Of a DNA stretch of 64,000 bases, positions 34,136 to 44,925 are shown piece by piece. The stretch lies in assembly GCF_003415675.1 (NCBI RefSeq), contig NZ_QFZK01000001.1, forward strand, positions 62,001 through 126,000, read 5' to 3'. The DNA is from Rhodoferax lacus. GTDB lineage: Bacteria > Pseudomonadota > Gammaproteobacteria > Burkholderiales > Burkholderiaceae_C. Positions within the stretch are counted from its first letter, which is position 1; each line of letters begins with the position of its first letter. Both the position numbers and the translations under genes were made by a program. The notes beneath the pieces were generated by a model. That model was not told the origin of the DNA and did no database searches. It was given only the letters and a program-made list of their open reading frames with translations.

Positions 34136-34825
34136 ATGCAATTTTCCTTGGGCGCTACTGCGCTGTTAATGGGCCTGGTCGGTGGCCCACACTGTGTGGC
34201 CATGTGTGGCGCGGCCTGTGCCGGGCTAGGGCAGGCGGCCGGCAGCCGCAAAAATTCCGCCATTCTTGGCTTTCAGTTGGGCCGCGTGCTGGGCTATTCC
34301 GCGCTGGGCGCTGTGGCTGCTGCCTCCATGCAGGGCCTGGGTTGGCTGACGGTCCAATCAACTGCCCTGCGCCCGGTCTGGTCCATGTTCCATGTGGCTG
34401 CTTTCCTTTTAGGGCTGGTGCTGCTGCTGCGCGCACAGCAGCCCGTCTGGCTGGAGCGGGCAGGGCGCAGCATCTGGGCCCGTGCCAAGGCGCTGGGCGC
34501 CGGTGCGGGCGGCGCGCCCGTGTTGCTGGGCACGCTCTGGGCTTTGCTGCCCTGTGGCCTGCTGTATTCCGCCGTGCTGGTCGCAGCCATGGCCGGAGGC
34601 CCTCTGGATGGTGCCATGGTGATGGCCCTGTTTGCCGTGGGCACCAGTGTCACCATGACGGCTGCGCCCTGGCTGTGGCTCAAGCTGCGCGGCAACAGCG
34701 TGGCCACCGGAGGCACAGGCAACTGGGGCGTTCGCCTGGCCGGTCTGGCGCTGGCAGCAAGTTCAGGCTGGGCCCTGTGGATGGGTTTGGTACACAACAC
34801 CGCGCCTTGGTGCGTCACGCCCTGA
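34136..34825 (+). CDS. Sulfite exporter TauE/SafE-like (DsbD_2) membrane protein
   Basis: A 229-residue polytopic protein with six or so helices. Two cysteine-containing motifs, GPHCVAMCGAACAG near residue 20 and LLPCGLLYSAVLVAAM near 140, are characteristic of the CcdA/DsbD-like family often labelled sulfite exporter TauE/SafE (Pfam DsbD_2). Homologues are often linked to cbb3 oxidase clusters and are thought to help metal or thiol handling during assembly. It follows hemN by nine bases, so cotranscription under the FNR promoter is likely. A role in sulphite export is not supported by any neighbour. Confidence 0.8.
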   Translation: MQFSLGATALLMGLVGGPHCVAMCGAACAGLGQAAGSRKNSAILGFQLGRVLGYSALGAVAAASMQGLGWLTVQSTALRPVWSMFHVAAFLLGLVLLLRAQQPVWLERAGRSIWARAKALGAGAGGAPVLLGTLWALLPCGLLYSAVLVAAMAGGPLDGAMVMALFAVGTSVTMTAAPWLWLKLRGNSVATGGTGNWGVRLAGLALAASSGWALWMGLVHNTAPWCVTP

Positions 34826-34897
34826 AGCGCCTGCCTCCTGCGCCAGCCACAGGCCATGGTGTAATTTGGCCCGAACCGCCCCTATCCAAGCTCCGCA

Positions 34898-35866
34898 TTG
34901 ACTTCCTCGCCACTCTCCCACCGCCTGTCCGTTGCGCCCATGCTCGACTGGACAGACAAGCACTGCCGCTATTTTCACCGGCTGCTGAGCCGCCACGCCC
35001 TCCTGTACACCGAAATGGTGACTACCGGCGCGCTGTTGCATGGCGACGTGCCGCGCCACCTGCGCTTCAACGCCGAAGAACATGCCGTGGCCCTGCAACT
35101 GGGTGGCAGCGATACGGCCGATCTGGCGGCCTGCGCCAAGCTGGGCCAAGACTGGGGCTATGACGAGATCAACCTGAATTGCGGCTGCCCCTCCGAGCGG
35201 GTGCAGCGCGGTGCCTTTGGCGCCTGCCTGATGAATGAGGCCAGCTTGGTCGGCGACTGTGTGCGGGCCATGCTGGATGTAGTGGACATCCCTGTCACGG
35301 TGAAGCACCGCATTGGAATCGACAAAATCGAGAGCTATGACTTTGTGCGCGACTTTGTCGGCACGCTGTCAGACGCGGGTTGCCGGGTCTTCATCGTGCA
35401 CGCGCGCAATGCCTGGCTCAAGGGTCTGTCACCAAAGGAAAACCGCGAAGTGCCGCCGCTGCGCTACGACCTGGTGCACCAACTCAAACGTGACTTCCCG
35501 CAGCTCACCATTTGCCTCAACGGTGGCGTCACCACCAGCGCACAGGTGGCCGAGCAACTGGCCCTGGTGGACGGCGTGATGCTGGGGCGCGAGGCCTACC
35601 ACAACCCCTGGTGGCTATCCGAGTGGGACGCCGCCTTCTATGGCGAGCAGCCCACCGATCGCACGCGCGAGTTGGTGGAAGAACAGATGGTCGCCTATAT
35701 GGAGCGGGAGGCCGCAGAGCACGGTACGTCCTGGTACAGCATTGCGCGCCATATGCTGGGCCTGCGCCATGGCCTGCCGGGTGCGCGCAAATGGCGCCAG
35801 ATCTGGAGCGACCATCGGCTCAAAACCCTGCCAGCCCGGGAAGTTTGGGCCTTGGCGAAGCCTTAA
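34898..35866 (+). CDS. dusA: tRNA-dihydrouridine(20/20a) synthase
   Basis: A 322-residue FMN-dependent enzyme that reduces uridines 20 and 20a in the tRNA D-loop. Seen: SVAPMLDWTDKHCRYF at the start, the active-site cysteine in NLNCGCPSERVQRGAFGAC, VKHRIGIDKIESYDF and HARNAWLKGLSPKENREVPP, which define the DusA subgroup, and NGGVTT as FMN phosphate site. The start is the TTG at 34898; no ATG is available that keeps the first beta strand. The C-terminal helical domain is complete. Its stop overlaps the convergent gntR-family gene by four bases. Confidence 0.94.
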   Translation: MTSSPLSHRLSVAPMLDWTDKHCRYFHRLLSRHALLYTEMVTTGALLHGDVPRHLRFNAEEHAVALQLGGSDTADLAACAKLGQDWGYDEINLNCGCPSERVQRGAFGACLMNEASLVGDCVRAMLDVVDIPVTVKHRIGIDKIESYDFVRDFVGTLSDAGCRVFIVHARNAWLKGLSPKENREVPPLRYDLVHQLKRDFPQLTICLNGGVTTSAQVAEQLALVDGVMLGREAYHNPWWLSEWDAAFYGEQPTDRTRELVEEQMVAYMEREAAEHGTSWYSIARHMLGLRHGLPGARKWRQIWSDHRLKTLPAREVWALAKP

Positions 35867-36534
35867 GCCGCAGCTTCCAGCCCGTTGGCAAAGTGCTCGC
35901 GCATGCGGGCCACCGTGGCCTCTGCATCGCGGGCCGTCAGTGCGGCCATGATGGCGCGGTGCTCCTGCAAGGACTCCTGGATGCGCCCGGTCTTGAGCAG
36001 GGAGTTGTGGCGGTTGAGCTTCATCACCTTGCGCAGGTCGGCCACCATCTGGTCGCGCCAGCGGTTGTTGGCAATCTCCAGCAGGCGCATGTGAAATCGC
36101 TCATTCACCGCAAAGAAGGCGTCGGTGTTGGCCGGGCCGGGCTTGGCGGCTTTTTCCAGCTCGGCGTGCAGACTCATCAACTCAGTCAGTTCGGCATCCG
36201 TGCCTTTTGTTGCCACCACCCCGGCCGCGTCGCTCTCCAGCAGGCTCAGCAGGTGGTAGACATCGCTCAGGTCCTGGGTGGAGACCTCTGTCACATAAGC
36301 GCCGCGTCGCACCTTCATGGTCACCAGCCCCTCGGCGGCCAGCACTTTCAAAGCCTCCCGCAAGGGGGTGCGGCTGATGCCGTATTCCTCCGCAATCTTG
36401 AGCTCATCAATCCAGCTGCCGGGCTCGAGCTCACGCTGAAAAATGCGCTGGCGCAGCAACTCCGCCACCTCGACATAGAGCGCGCGGGGAGAGAGTGAGA
36501 GGCCGGTGCGGCCTTCGGACATCAAAGCGGACAT
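35863..36534 (-). CDS. GntR/FadR-family transcriptional regulator
   Basis: A 222-residue regulator with an N-terminal winged helix (about 15-80; motif EEYGISRTPLREALKVLAAEGLV) and a C-terminal FCD helical ligand-binding domain (about 95-215; VNERFHMRLLEIANN with metal or acid-binding His, and EHRAIMAALTARDAE). It is divergent from methylmalonyl-CoA mutase with an A+T-rich intergenic region, so it is the expected local regulator of the propionyl-CoA module, probably repressing until a short acyl-CoA or acid is present. The start at 36534 is preferred; an ATG 13 codons earlier would place it in the promoter region. Confidence 0.88.
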   Translation of the reverse strand: MSALMSEGRTGLSLSPRALYVEVAELLRQRIFQRELEPGSWIDELKIAEEYGISRTPLREALKVLAAEGLVTMKVRRGAYVTEVSTQDLSDVYHLLSLLESDAAGVVATKGTDAELTELMSLHAELEKAAKPGPANTDAFFAVNERFHMRLLEIANNRWRDQMVADLRKVMKLNRHNSLLKTGRIQESLQEHRAIMAALTARDAEATVARMREHFANGLEAAA

Positions 36535-36564
36535 GGACGGGAATTGTAAGCTGAGCGTCTGTTT

Positions 36565-36594
36565 TTGAATCAATAATTATAAATAATGTAAAAT
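36565..36594 (+). promoter_or_regulatory. Probable sigma-70 promoter of the methylmalonyl-CoA mutase operon
   Basis: TTGAAT (36565-36570) and TAAAAT (36589-36594), 18 bases apart, lie in the most A+T-rich patch of the area. An internal ATAATTAT palindrome is a candidate site for the divergent GntR-family regulator. Confidence 0.45.
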
Positions 36595-36685
36595 CTTAGC
36601 CAACTGGTTGCACGCCACGCCCCTGTTTTTGCAGGCGCAAGAGCGGCGCATACCGGGCCTCCAACCCTGTGCTACGGACCCCGCC

Positions 36686-38863
<2,178 letters not shown>

Positions 38864-38888
38864 GCGCTTCGATAGGAAGGGCCCGAGA

Positions 38889-39944
38889 TTGGACGCCGCC
38901 TCTGCCACTGCGCTGCCCAAGCGGACAGCTGTGCACGCCCGTGACATTGTGGAAGCGCAAGGTCTGGCGCAAAGGCGCAGCCTGGCCAAGGCCATCACCT
39001 TGCTGGAGTCCACCCGCACCGACCACCGTGCGCAGGCGGACGAGCTGCTCACAGCCTTGCTGCCGCATAGCGGCAAATCGCTGCGCCTGGGTATCAGCGG
39101 CGTGCCCGGTGTGGGCAAGAGCACCTTTATCGAAGCCCTGGGCCTGTACCTGATTGACAAAGGCCACCGTGTGGCCGTGCTGGCGGTGGACCCCAGTAGT
39201 TCGGTATCGGGTGGTTCCATCCTGGGTGACAAGACGCGCATGGAGCAGCTCTCCATGCACGAGCGCGCCTACATTCGCCCCAGCCCCAGCAGCGGCACGC
39301 TCGGTGGTGTGGCTGAGAAAACCCGCGAGGCCATGCTGGTCTGCGAGGCCGCGGGCTTTGACATCGTGATTGTGGAAACCGTGGGCGTGGGACAAAGCGA
39401 GACGGCCGTGCAGGGCATGAGCGATATGTTTGTGCTGATGCAACTGCCCAATGCCGGTGACGACCTGCAGGCTATCAAAAAAGGTGTGATGGAGCTGGCC
39501 GATCTGGTGGTCATCAACAAGGCCGACATCGACGCCCATGCCGCGCTGCGGGCCGAGGCACAGATCACCTCCAGCCTGCGCCTGCTGGGCATCAGCGGCA
39601 ATCCGCATGACCCGCACAGTGACCAGTACTGGCACCCGCAAGTCCTCAAGATCAGTGCCCTGCAAGGCCAAGGCCTGGACGCGTTCTGGGAGGCTGTCAC
39701 CACCTTCCAGCGCCTGCAATCCGCCAATGGCCTGCTTGCCAGCCGCCGCCAGCACCAGGCCCTGGCCTGGATGTGGGAGCGCATAGACGCGGGCCTGAAG
39801 CAGCAATTCAAAAACAACCCCCTGGTGCGCGGGCAACTGCCCGCCATCACCGCTGCGGTGCAGTCCGGCCAGATGGCCGCCAGCACCGCAGCCCGCCATC
39901 TGCTGGCTGTGCTTGGCTCAAGCGCACCGGCAGCACCCGTTTAG
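38889..39944 (+). CDS. meaB: Methylmalonyl-CoA mutase GTPase chaperone MeaB (ArgK-type)
   Basis: A 351-residue SIMIBI-class G protein that loads and protects methylmalonyl-CoA mutase. Seen: Walker [15 protein letters not shown], switch region [18 protein letters not shown], DxxG-equivalent ETVGVGQSE and base-recognition NKAD. The start is the TTG at 38889, which has an AGGAAGG Shine-Dalgarno 7 bases upstream; any earlier in-frame start would lie inside the mutase gene. Located 25 bases after the mutase and 25 before pccB, it is part of the same operon. GTP hydrolysis gates cofactor delivery in the studied homologues. Confidence 0.93.
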   Translation: MDAASATALPKRTAVHARDIVEAQGLAQRRSLAKAITLLESTRTDHRAQADELLTALLPHSGKSLRLGISGVPGVGKSTFIEALGLYLIDKGHRVAVLAVDPSSSVSGGSILGDKTRMEQLSMHERAYIRPSPSSGTLGGVAEKTREAMLVCEAAGFDIVIVETVGVGQSETAVQGMSDMFVLMQLPNAGDDLQAIKKGVMELADLVVINKADIDAHAALRAEAQITSSLRLLGISGNPHDPHSDQYWHPQVLKISALQGQGLDAFWEAVTTFQRLQSANGLLASRRQHQALAWMWERIDAGLKQQFKNNPLVRGQLPAITAAVQSGQMAASTAARHLLAVLGSSAPAAPV

Positions 39945-39969
39945 ACAAGCGACCATCAAGAAGGAAACC

Positions 39970-41502
39970 ATGCACGATATCCTGGAACAACTCGAAGCCA
40001 AGCGCGAACTGGCACGCCTGGGTGGCGGCCAAAAGCGCATAGATGCACAGCACAACAAGGGCAAGCTCACGGCGCGTGAGCGCATCGAGGTACTGCTGGA
40101 CGAAGGCACTTTTGAAGAGTGGGACATGTTTGTGGAACACCGCTGCGTGGACTTCGGCATGGCCGATACCAAGATCCCCGGGGACGGCGTGGTCACCGGC
40201 TACGGCATGATCAACGGACGCCTGGTGTTTGTGTTCAGCCAGGACTTCACCGTCTATGGTGGCGCCTTGTCTGAAACCCATGCGGAAAAAATCTGCAAGG
40301 TGATGGACCAGGCCATGAAGGTGGGTGCACCCGTCATTGGCCTGAACGACTCGGGCGGTGCGCGCATCCAGGAGGGTGTGGCGTCTCTAGGCGGCTATGC
40401 CGAAGTGTTCCAGCGCAATGTGATGGCCAGCGGCGTGATTCCGCAGATCAGCATGATCATGGGCCCCTCGGCCGGTGGTGCGGTGTATTCGCCCGCGCTG
40501 ACCGACTTCATCTTCATGGTGAAAGACAGCTCCTACATGTTTGTGACCGGCCCCGAAGTGGTGAAGACGGTTACGCACGAAGAAGTGACCGCCGAAGAAC
40601 TGGGCGGCGCCATCACCCACACCACCAAGAGCGGCGTGGCCGACCTGGCCTTTGAGAACGACGTGGAAGCGCTGCTGATGCTGCGCCGCCTCTACAACTA
40701 CCTGCCGCTCTCCAACCGCGAGAAGGCCCCGGTGCGCAAGAGTGGCGACCCGATAGACCGCATGGACCTGAGCCTGGACACCCTGGTGCCTGACAACCCC
40801 AACAAGGCCTATGACATGAAAGAACTCATCGTCAAGACCGTGGACGATGGTGATTTCTTCGAGATCCAGCCCGAGTACGCCAAGAACATCCTGATCGGCT
40901 TTGCCCGCATGGACGGCCAGACCGTGGGCATTGTGGCCAACCAGCCTTTGGTGTTGGCCGGTTGCCTGGACATCAAGAGCAGCATCAAGGCCGCGCGCTT
41001 TGTGCGCTTTTGCGATGCCTTCAACATCCCCGTGATCACCTTTGTTGATGTGCCCGGCTTTATGCCCGGCACCAGCCAGGAATACGGCGGCATCATCAAG
41101 CACGGTGCCAAGTTGCTGTATGCGTATGCCGAGTGCACTGTCCCGAAGATCACCGTGATCACGCGCAAGGCCTACGGTGGCGCCTATGACGTGATGGCTT
41201 CCAAGCACCTGCGTGGGGACGTGAACATTGCCTGGCCCAATGCCGAAATCGCGGTGATGGGTGCCAAGGGCGCTGTTGAAATCATCTTCCGCGAAGACAA
41301 GGGCGACCCCGAGAAACTGGCCGCCAAGGAAGCCGAATACAAGGCCCGTTTTGCCAACCCGTTTGTGGCGGGCGCACGCGGCTTTATCGACGACGTGATC
41401 CTGCCGCATGAAACCCGCAAACGCATTTGCCGTTCCCTGGTGATGCTGAAAGACAAGAAGATCGAGAACCCGTGGCGCAAGCACGGGAACATTCCGCTGT
41501 GA
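39970..41502 (+). CDS. pccB: Propionyl-CoA carboxylase beta subunit (carboxyltransferase)
   Basis: A 510-residue carboxyltransferase of the acyl-CoA carboxylase family: it moves CO2 from biotin to propionyl-CoA. Both crotonase-like halves are present, with glycine-rich oxyanion sites [18 protein letters not shown] near residue 125 and [18 protein letters not shown] near 370, and the family blocks [18 protein letters not shown] and [14 protein letters not shown]. An AAGGAAA Shine-Dalgarno precedes the ATG. It is transcribed with meaB upstream and pccA downstream, but the gap to pccA carries an inserted palindromic repeat. Confidence 0.95.
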   Translation: MHDILEQLEAKRELARLGGGQKRIDAQHNKGKLTARERIEVLLDEGTFEEWDMFVEHRCVDFGMADTKIPGDGVVTGYGMINGRLVFVFSQDFTVYGGALSETHAEKICKVMDQAMKVGAPVIGLNDSGGARIQEGVASLGGYAEVFQRNVMASGVIPQISMIMGPSAGGAVYSPALTDFIFMVKDSSYMFVTGPEVVKTVTHEEVTAEELGGAITHTTKSGVADLAFENDVEALLMLRRLYNYLPLSNREKAPVRKSGDPIDRMDLSLDTLVPDNPNKAYDMKELIVKTVDDGDFFEIQPEYAKNILIGFARMDGQTVGIVANQPLVLAGCLDIKSSIKAARFVRFCDAFNIPVITFVDVPGFMPGTSQEYGGIIKHGAKLLYAYAECTVPKITVITRKAYGGAYDVMASKHLRGDVNIAWPNAEIAVMGAKGAVEIIFREDKGDPEKLAAKEAEYKARFANPFVAGARGFIDDVILPHETRKRICRSLVMLKDKKIENPWRKHGNIPL

Positions 41503-41509
41503 ATTGGCA

Positions 41510-41600
41510 CACCCCCCGGCTTGCCCACTGCGTGTGGCCGCTTTCCCCCTTGCAGGGGGCAACACCAGTGGCCCGGCGAAGCCGGTTCCACGGTGTTCCT
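41510..41600. repeat. Comamonadaceae-type intergenic palindromic repeat between pccB and pccA
   Basis: The 152-base gap holds stacked inverted repeats: CCCCC-TTGCA-GGGGG (41545-41559), then a longer imperfect stem AACACC (41561-41566) with GGTGTT (41592-41597), TGG with CCA, and CCGGC-GAA-GCCGG (41573-41585). The pattern matches a dispersed intergenic element I recall from Acidovorax-like genomes, but no second copy was noticed in the window. Confidence 0.65.
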
Positions 41601-41654
41601 GAGTTGAAGGCATCGCGCTCCGGCGTCGACCTGAAAAATTGAATTGGAGCTTCT

Positions 41655-43703
41655 ATGTTTACAAAAATACTGATTGCAAACCGTGGCGAGATCGCCTGCC
41701 GCGTCATCGTGACCGCCCGCAAGATGGGTATCAAGACCGTGGCCGTGTACTCAGACGCGGACCGCGACGCACGCCATGTGCTGCTGGCCGATGAGGCCGT
41801 GCACATCGGCCCCGCGCCCAGCCGCGAAAGCTATTTGCTGGCCGACAAAATCATTGCCGCCTGCAAGCAGACCGGTGCGCAGGCCGTGCACCCCGGCTAT
41901 GGCTTTCTGAGCGAGAACGCTGCCTTCTCCAAGCGCTGCGAAGACGAAGGTATTGCCTTCATCGGACCCAAGCACTACTCCATTGGCGCCATGGGCGACA
42001 AGATCGAATCCAAGAAGCTGGCCGGTGCTGCTGGGGTGAACTGCATTCCCGGTGTCAACGACGCCATCGAAACCCCGGAGCGCGCGGTCGAAATTGCCAA
42101 GGGCATTGGCTACCCCGTCATGATCAAGGCCAGCGCCGGTGGTGGTGGCAAGGGCCTGCGCGTGGCCTTCAACGACAAGGAGGCTTTTGAAGGCTTTACC
42201 AGCTGCCGCAACGAGGCACGCAACAGCTTTGGCGATGACCGCGTGTTCATCGAAAAATTTGTGGAAGAGCCCCGCCACATCGAGATCCAGCTGATTGGCG
42301 ATGCCCACGGCAATGTGCTGTATCTGAACGAGCGCGAATGCTCCATCCAGCGCCGCCACCAGAAGGTGATTGAAGAGGCGCCGTCGCCCTTCATCAGCGA
42401 CGCCACCCGCAAGGCCATGGGTGAGCAGGCCGTGGCCCTGGCCAAGGCGGTGAAGTACCAGAGCGCCGGCACGGTGGAGTTTGTGGTGGGCAAGGACCAG
42501 AGCTTTTACTTCCTGGAAATGAACACCCGCCTGCAGGTGGAGCACCCCGTGACGGAAGCCATCACCGGTGTTGATCTGGTAGAACTGATGATCCGCGTGG
42601 CCGCTGGCGAAAAGCTGCCCATCACACAGGACCAGGTGCAGCGCAATGGCTGGGCCATGGAGTGCCGCATCAACGCCGAAGACCCGTTCCGCAGCTTCCT
42701 GCCTTCCACCGGTCGCCTGGTGCGCTTTGCACCCCCCGAGCAGACCATGTGGCAGGGTGACACCGAGCACCTGTATGGCGTGCGCGTGGACACCGGCGTG
42801 CAGGACGGCGGCGAGATCCCGATGTTCTACGACTCCATGATTGCCAAGCTCATCGTGCACGGACGGGACCGCCTGGACGCGATTGCCAAGATGCGCGAAG
42901 CCCTCAACGGCTTTGTGATCCGCGGTGTCTCCAGCAACATCCCGTTCCAGTCGGCGCTGTTGGCGCACCCCAAGTTTGTGTCGGGCGACTTCAATACCGG
43001 CTTTATTGCCGAGCACTACAGCAAGGGCTTTTTTGCCGAAGACGTGCCGCACGACGACGCCAGCTTCCTGGTGGCCCTGGCCGCCTTTGTGCGCCGCAAG
43101 TCGCGCGAGCGGGCGGCGGGTATCAGCGGGCAGTTGCCAGGCTACGCGGTGAACGCGGGCAAGGACTACGTGGTGGTCACCCTGGGTGCCGAGGGCAAGA
43201 ATCTGTATACCCCGGTGCATGTGGACGAGTTCGAAGGCGGCCTCGGTTCAGCCCGCGTCAAGGTGGGTGCTGACAGCTATGAAATCCAGAGCCACTCGCG
43301 CCTGAATGACATCTGCATCCGTGGAATGGTCAACGGCCAGCCCTTCACTGCGCAAATCGAGCGCGGCACGCCCAAGAACCCGCTGGCGCTGCGCGTGCAG
43401 CACAACGGCACCCGCGTGGATGTGATGGTGATGTCTCCGCGCATGGCCGAGTTGCATGCCCTTATGCCTTTCAAGGCGCCGCCGGACCTGAGCCGCTTTG
43501 TGCTATCGCCCATGCCGGGCTTGTTGGTGGAAGTGGCCGTGGTGCCGGGGCAGAAGGTGCAGGCCGGTGAACGCGTGGCCGTGATCGAAGCCATGAAGAT
43601 GGAAAACGTGCTGTTTGCCGCGGCTGATGGCGTGGTGGGCAAGGTTCTTGCTGGCAAGGGTGAGAGCCTGACGGTGGATCAGGCCATTGTGGAGTTTGTA
43701 TAA
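41655..43703 (+). CDS. pccA: Propionyl/acetyl-CoA carboxylase alpha subunit (biotin carboxylase and biotin carrier)
   Basis: A 682-residue protein. Residues 1 to about 450 are biotin carboxylase: ILIANRGEIACRVI opening, PGYGFLSENA, ATP-grasp loop KASAGGGGKGLRV, catalytic EMNTRLQVEHPVTE. About 455-600 is the BT domain typical of propionyl-CoA carboxylases that binds the beta subunit. The C-terminal 80 residues are the biotin carrier with Lys648 in EAMKMEN. It works with PccB to make methylmalonyl-CoA for the mutase. The stop abuts the start of the VOC gene with no gap. Confidence 0.95.
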   Translation: MFTKILIANRGEIACRVIVTARKMGIKTVAVYSDADRDARHVLLADEAVHIGPAPSRESYLLADKIIAACKQTGAQAVHPGYGFLSENAAFSKRCEDEGIAFIGPKHYSIGAMGDKIESKKLAGAAGVNCIPGVNDAIETPERAVEIAKGIGYPVMIKASAGGGGKGLRVAFNDKEAFEGFTSCRNEARNSFGDDRVFIEKFVEEPRHIEIQLIGDAHGNVLYLNERECSIQRRHQKVIEEAPSPFISDATRKAMGEQAVALAKAVKYQSAGTVEFVVGKDQSFYFLEMNTRLQVEHPVTEAITGVDLVELMIRVAAGEKLPITQDQVQRNGWAMECRINAEDPFRSFLPSTGRLVRFAPPEQTMWQGDTEHLYGVRVDTGVQDGGEIPMFYDSMIAKLIVHGRDRLDAIAKMREALNGFVIRGVSSNIPFQSALLAHPKFVSGDFNTGFIAEHYSKGFFAEDVPHDDASFLVALAAFVRRKSRERAAGISGQLPGYAVNAGKDYVVVTLGAEGKNLYTPVHVDEFEGGLGSARVKVGADSYEIQSHSRLNDICIRGMVNGQPFTAQIERGTPKNPLALRVQHNGTRVDVMVMSPRMAELHALMPFKAPPDLSRFVLSPMPGLLVEVAVVPGQKVQAGERVAVIEAMKMENVLFAAADGVVGKVLAGKGESLTVDQAIVEFV

Positions 43704-44192
43704 ATGAAACGTCCCTTTCAAGTGCTGGGCGTCCAGCAAATCGCCATTGGCGGGCCCGACAAAAAGCGCCTGCAAAAGCTGTGGGTGGACATGCTGGGCC
43801 TGGAAGTGACCGGCACCTTCCAGAGCGAAAAAGAGAATGTGGATGAAGACATCTGCGCCATTGGCGCGGGGCCCTTCAAGGTCGAGGTTGATCTGATGCA
43901 ACCCATGGACCCCGACAAGAAGCCTGCAGTGCACGCCACACCGCTCAACCACATCGGCCTGTGGATTGACGACCTGCCCACCGCCGTGGAGTGGCTCACG
44001 GCGCAGGGCGTGCGTTTTGCGCCTGGTGGCATCCGCAAGGGCGCGGCGGGTTTTGACATCTGTTTTCTGCACCCCAAGGCCAGCGAGGAATTCCCGATAG
44101 CAGGCGAGGGCGTGCTGATCGAGATGGTGCAGGCGCCGCCGGAAGTGGTGAAGGCTTTTTCACAACTGGCCAACCCGGGGCGCAGCGTTTAA
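43704..44192 (+). CDS. VOC-family protein, candidate methylmalonyl-CoA epimerase
   Basis: A 162-residue vicinal-oxygen-chelate (glyoxalase fold) protein with two beta-alpha-beta3 halves. Position predicts methylmalonyl-CoA epimerase: it begins at the base after the pccA stop, and the pathway needs an epimerase between carboxylase (S product) and mutase (R substrate). Candidate metal ligands by alignment in my head are Gln12 (QQIAIGG), Asp63 in VDLMQP, His83 in [10 protein letters not shown] and Glu140 in VLIEMVQ. Classical epimerases have His, Gln, His, Glu, so two positions differ. It could therefore be an epimerase with changed ligands or a related lyase/dioxygenase-like protein. Confidence 0.75.
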   Translation: MKRPFQVLGVQQIAIGGPDKKRLQKLWVDMLGLEVTGTFQSEKENVDEDICAIGAGPFKVEVDLMQPMDPDKKPAVHATPLNHIGLWIDDLPTAVEWLTAQGVRFAPGGIRKGAAGFDICFLHPKASEEFPIAGEGVLIEMVQAPPEVVKAFSQLANPGRSV

Positions 44193-44248
44193 TCGTTCAA
44201 CCTGGTATCCAGCGCAGGCTCTGGCGCTCGCACCGGTCAACGGCGGTT

Positions 44249-44911
44249 TCAGTCCGCAGGCTTGCGCTTGGCGCGGGCCCGTTCCAGCACTGCTTCGATG
44301 ATGGAACGCTTCTTGGCCAGCACAGCCGGGTCGGTGTGCTGGGAGTGTTCTGCAATGTCGGACACTTTTAGTGTGGCCTTGGCAAGCAGGCGCTGCTCCT
44401 GCTCCTGGACCTCGCGTGCCAGGCGCGCACTGCGCGCCTCATAGCGATCACGCGCCTGCTGGGCTTCTGGCGCTGACCAGGCCTGCCAGCCGGTGGCCTC
44501 GCCGCTCACGTTTTCCAGCAGGATGCAGTCCACCGGACATACCGGCAGGCACAGTTCACAGCCCGTGCAGTGGGCTTCTATGACAGTGTGCATGCGCTTG
44601 TTGGCGCCAAGAATGGCATCCACCGGGCAGGCCGCAATGCACAGGGTGCAGCCTATGCACCAGTCCTCGTCCACAAAGGCCACAGTGCGTGGGCCCTCGG
44701 CACCGAAGTCCGGGTCAATCGGCTTTACCGCGTGTCCGGTGATGGCAGCCAGACGCAGCACGCCCTCGGCGCCGCCGGGTGGGCACTGGTTGATATCCGC
44801 CGCCCCAATGGAAATTGCCTGGGCATAGCCCAGGCAATCCGGATAGCCGCAGCGCTTGCACTGCGTCTGGGGCAGGGCGTCATGGATGCGCCCAATCAGT
44901 GGGCTGGTCAT
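44249..44911 (-). CDS. rsxB: RsxB-like electron transport ferredoxin
   Basis: A 220-residue iron-sulphur protein. The N-terminus carries a four-cysteine [4Fe-4S] site ([13 protein letters not shown], with a further Cys in NQCPPGG) as in RsxB/RnfB, and the middle has a double ferredoxin [16 protein letters not shown] and [16 protein letters not shown]. The hydrophobic N-terminal helix of RnfB is absent. The C-terminal 70 residues are helical and charged, unique to the betaproteobacterial form. No rsxA, C, D, G or E gene is nearby, so it acts either with distant Rsx/Rnf genes or as a free ferredoxin. The ATG at 44911 (MTSPLIGRI) is preferred to one six codons earlier. Confidence 0.87.
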   Translation of the reverse strand: MTSPLIGRIHDALPQTQCKRCGYPDCLGYAQAISIGAADINQCPPGGAEGVLRLAAITGHAVKPIDPDFGAEGPRTVAFVDEDWCIGCTLCIAACPVDAILGANKRMHTVIEAHCTGCELCLPVCPVDCILLENVSGEATGWQAWSAPEAQQARDRYEARSARLAREVQEQEQRLLAKATLKVSDIAEHSQHTDPAVLAKKRSIIEAVLERARAKRKPAD

Positions 44912-44925
44912 GGCGCCCGCAAGCT

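Noticed and set aside
36565..36574. TTGAATCAA near the GntR/mutase divergent promoters as an FNR half-site
   Set aside because: Spacing of the halves is wrong (overlapping, not separated by four bases).
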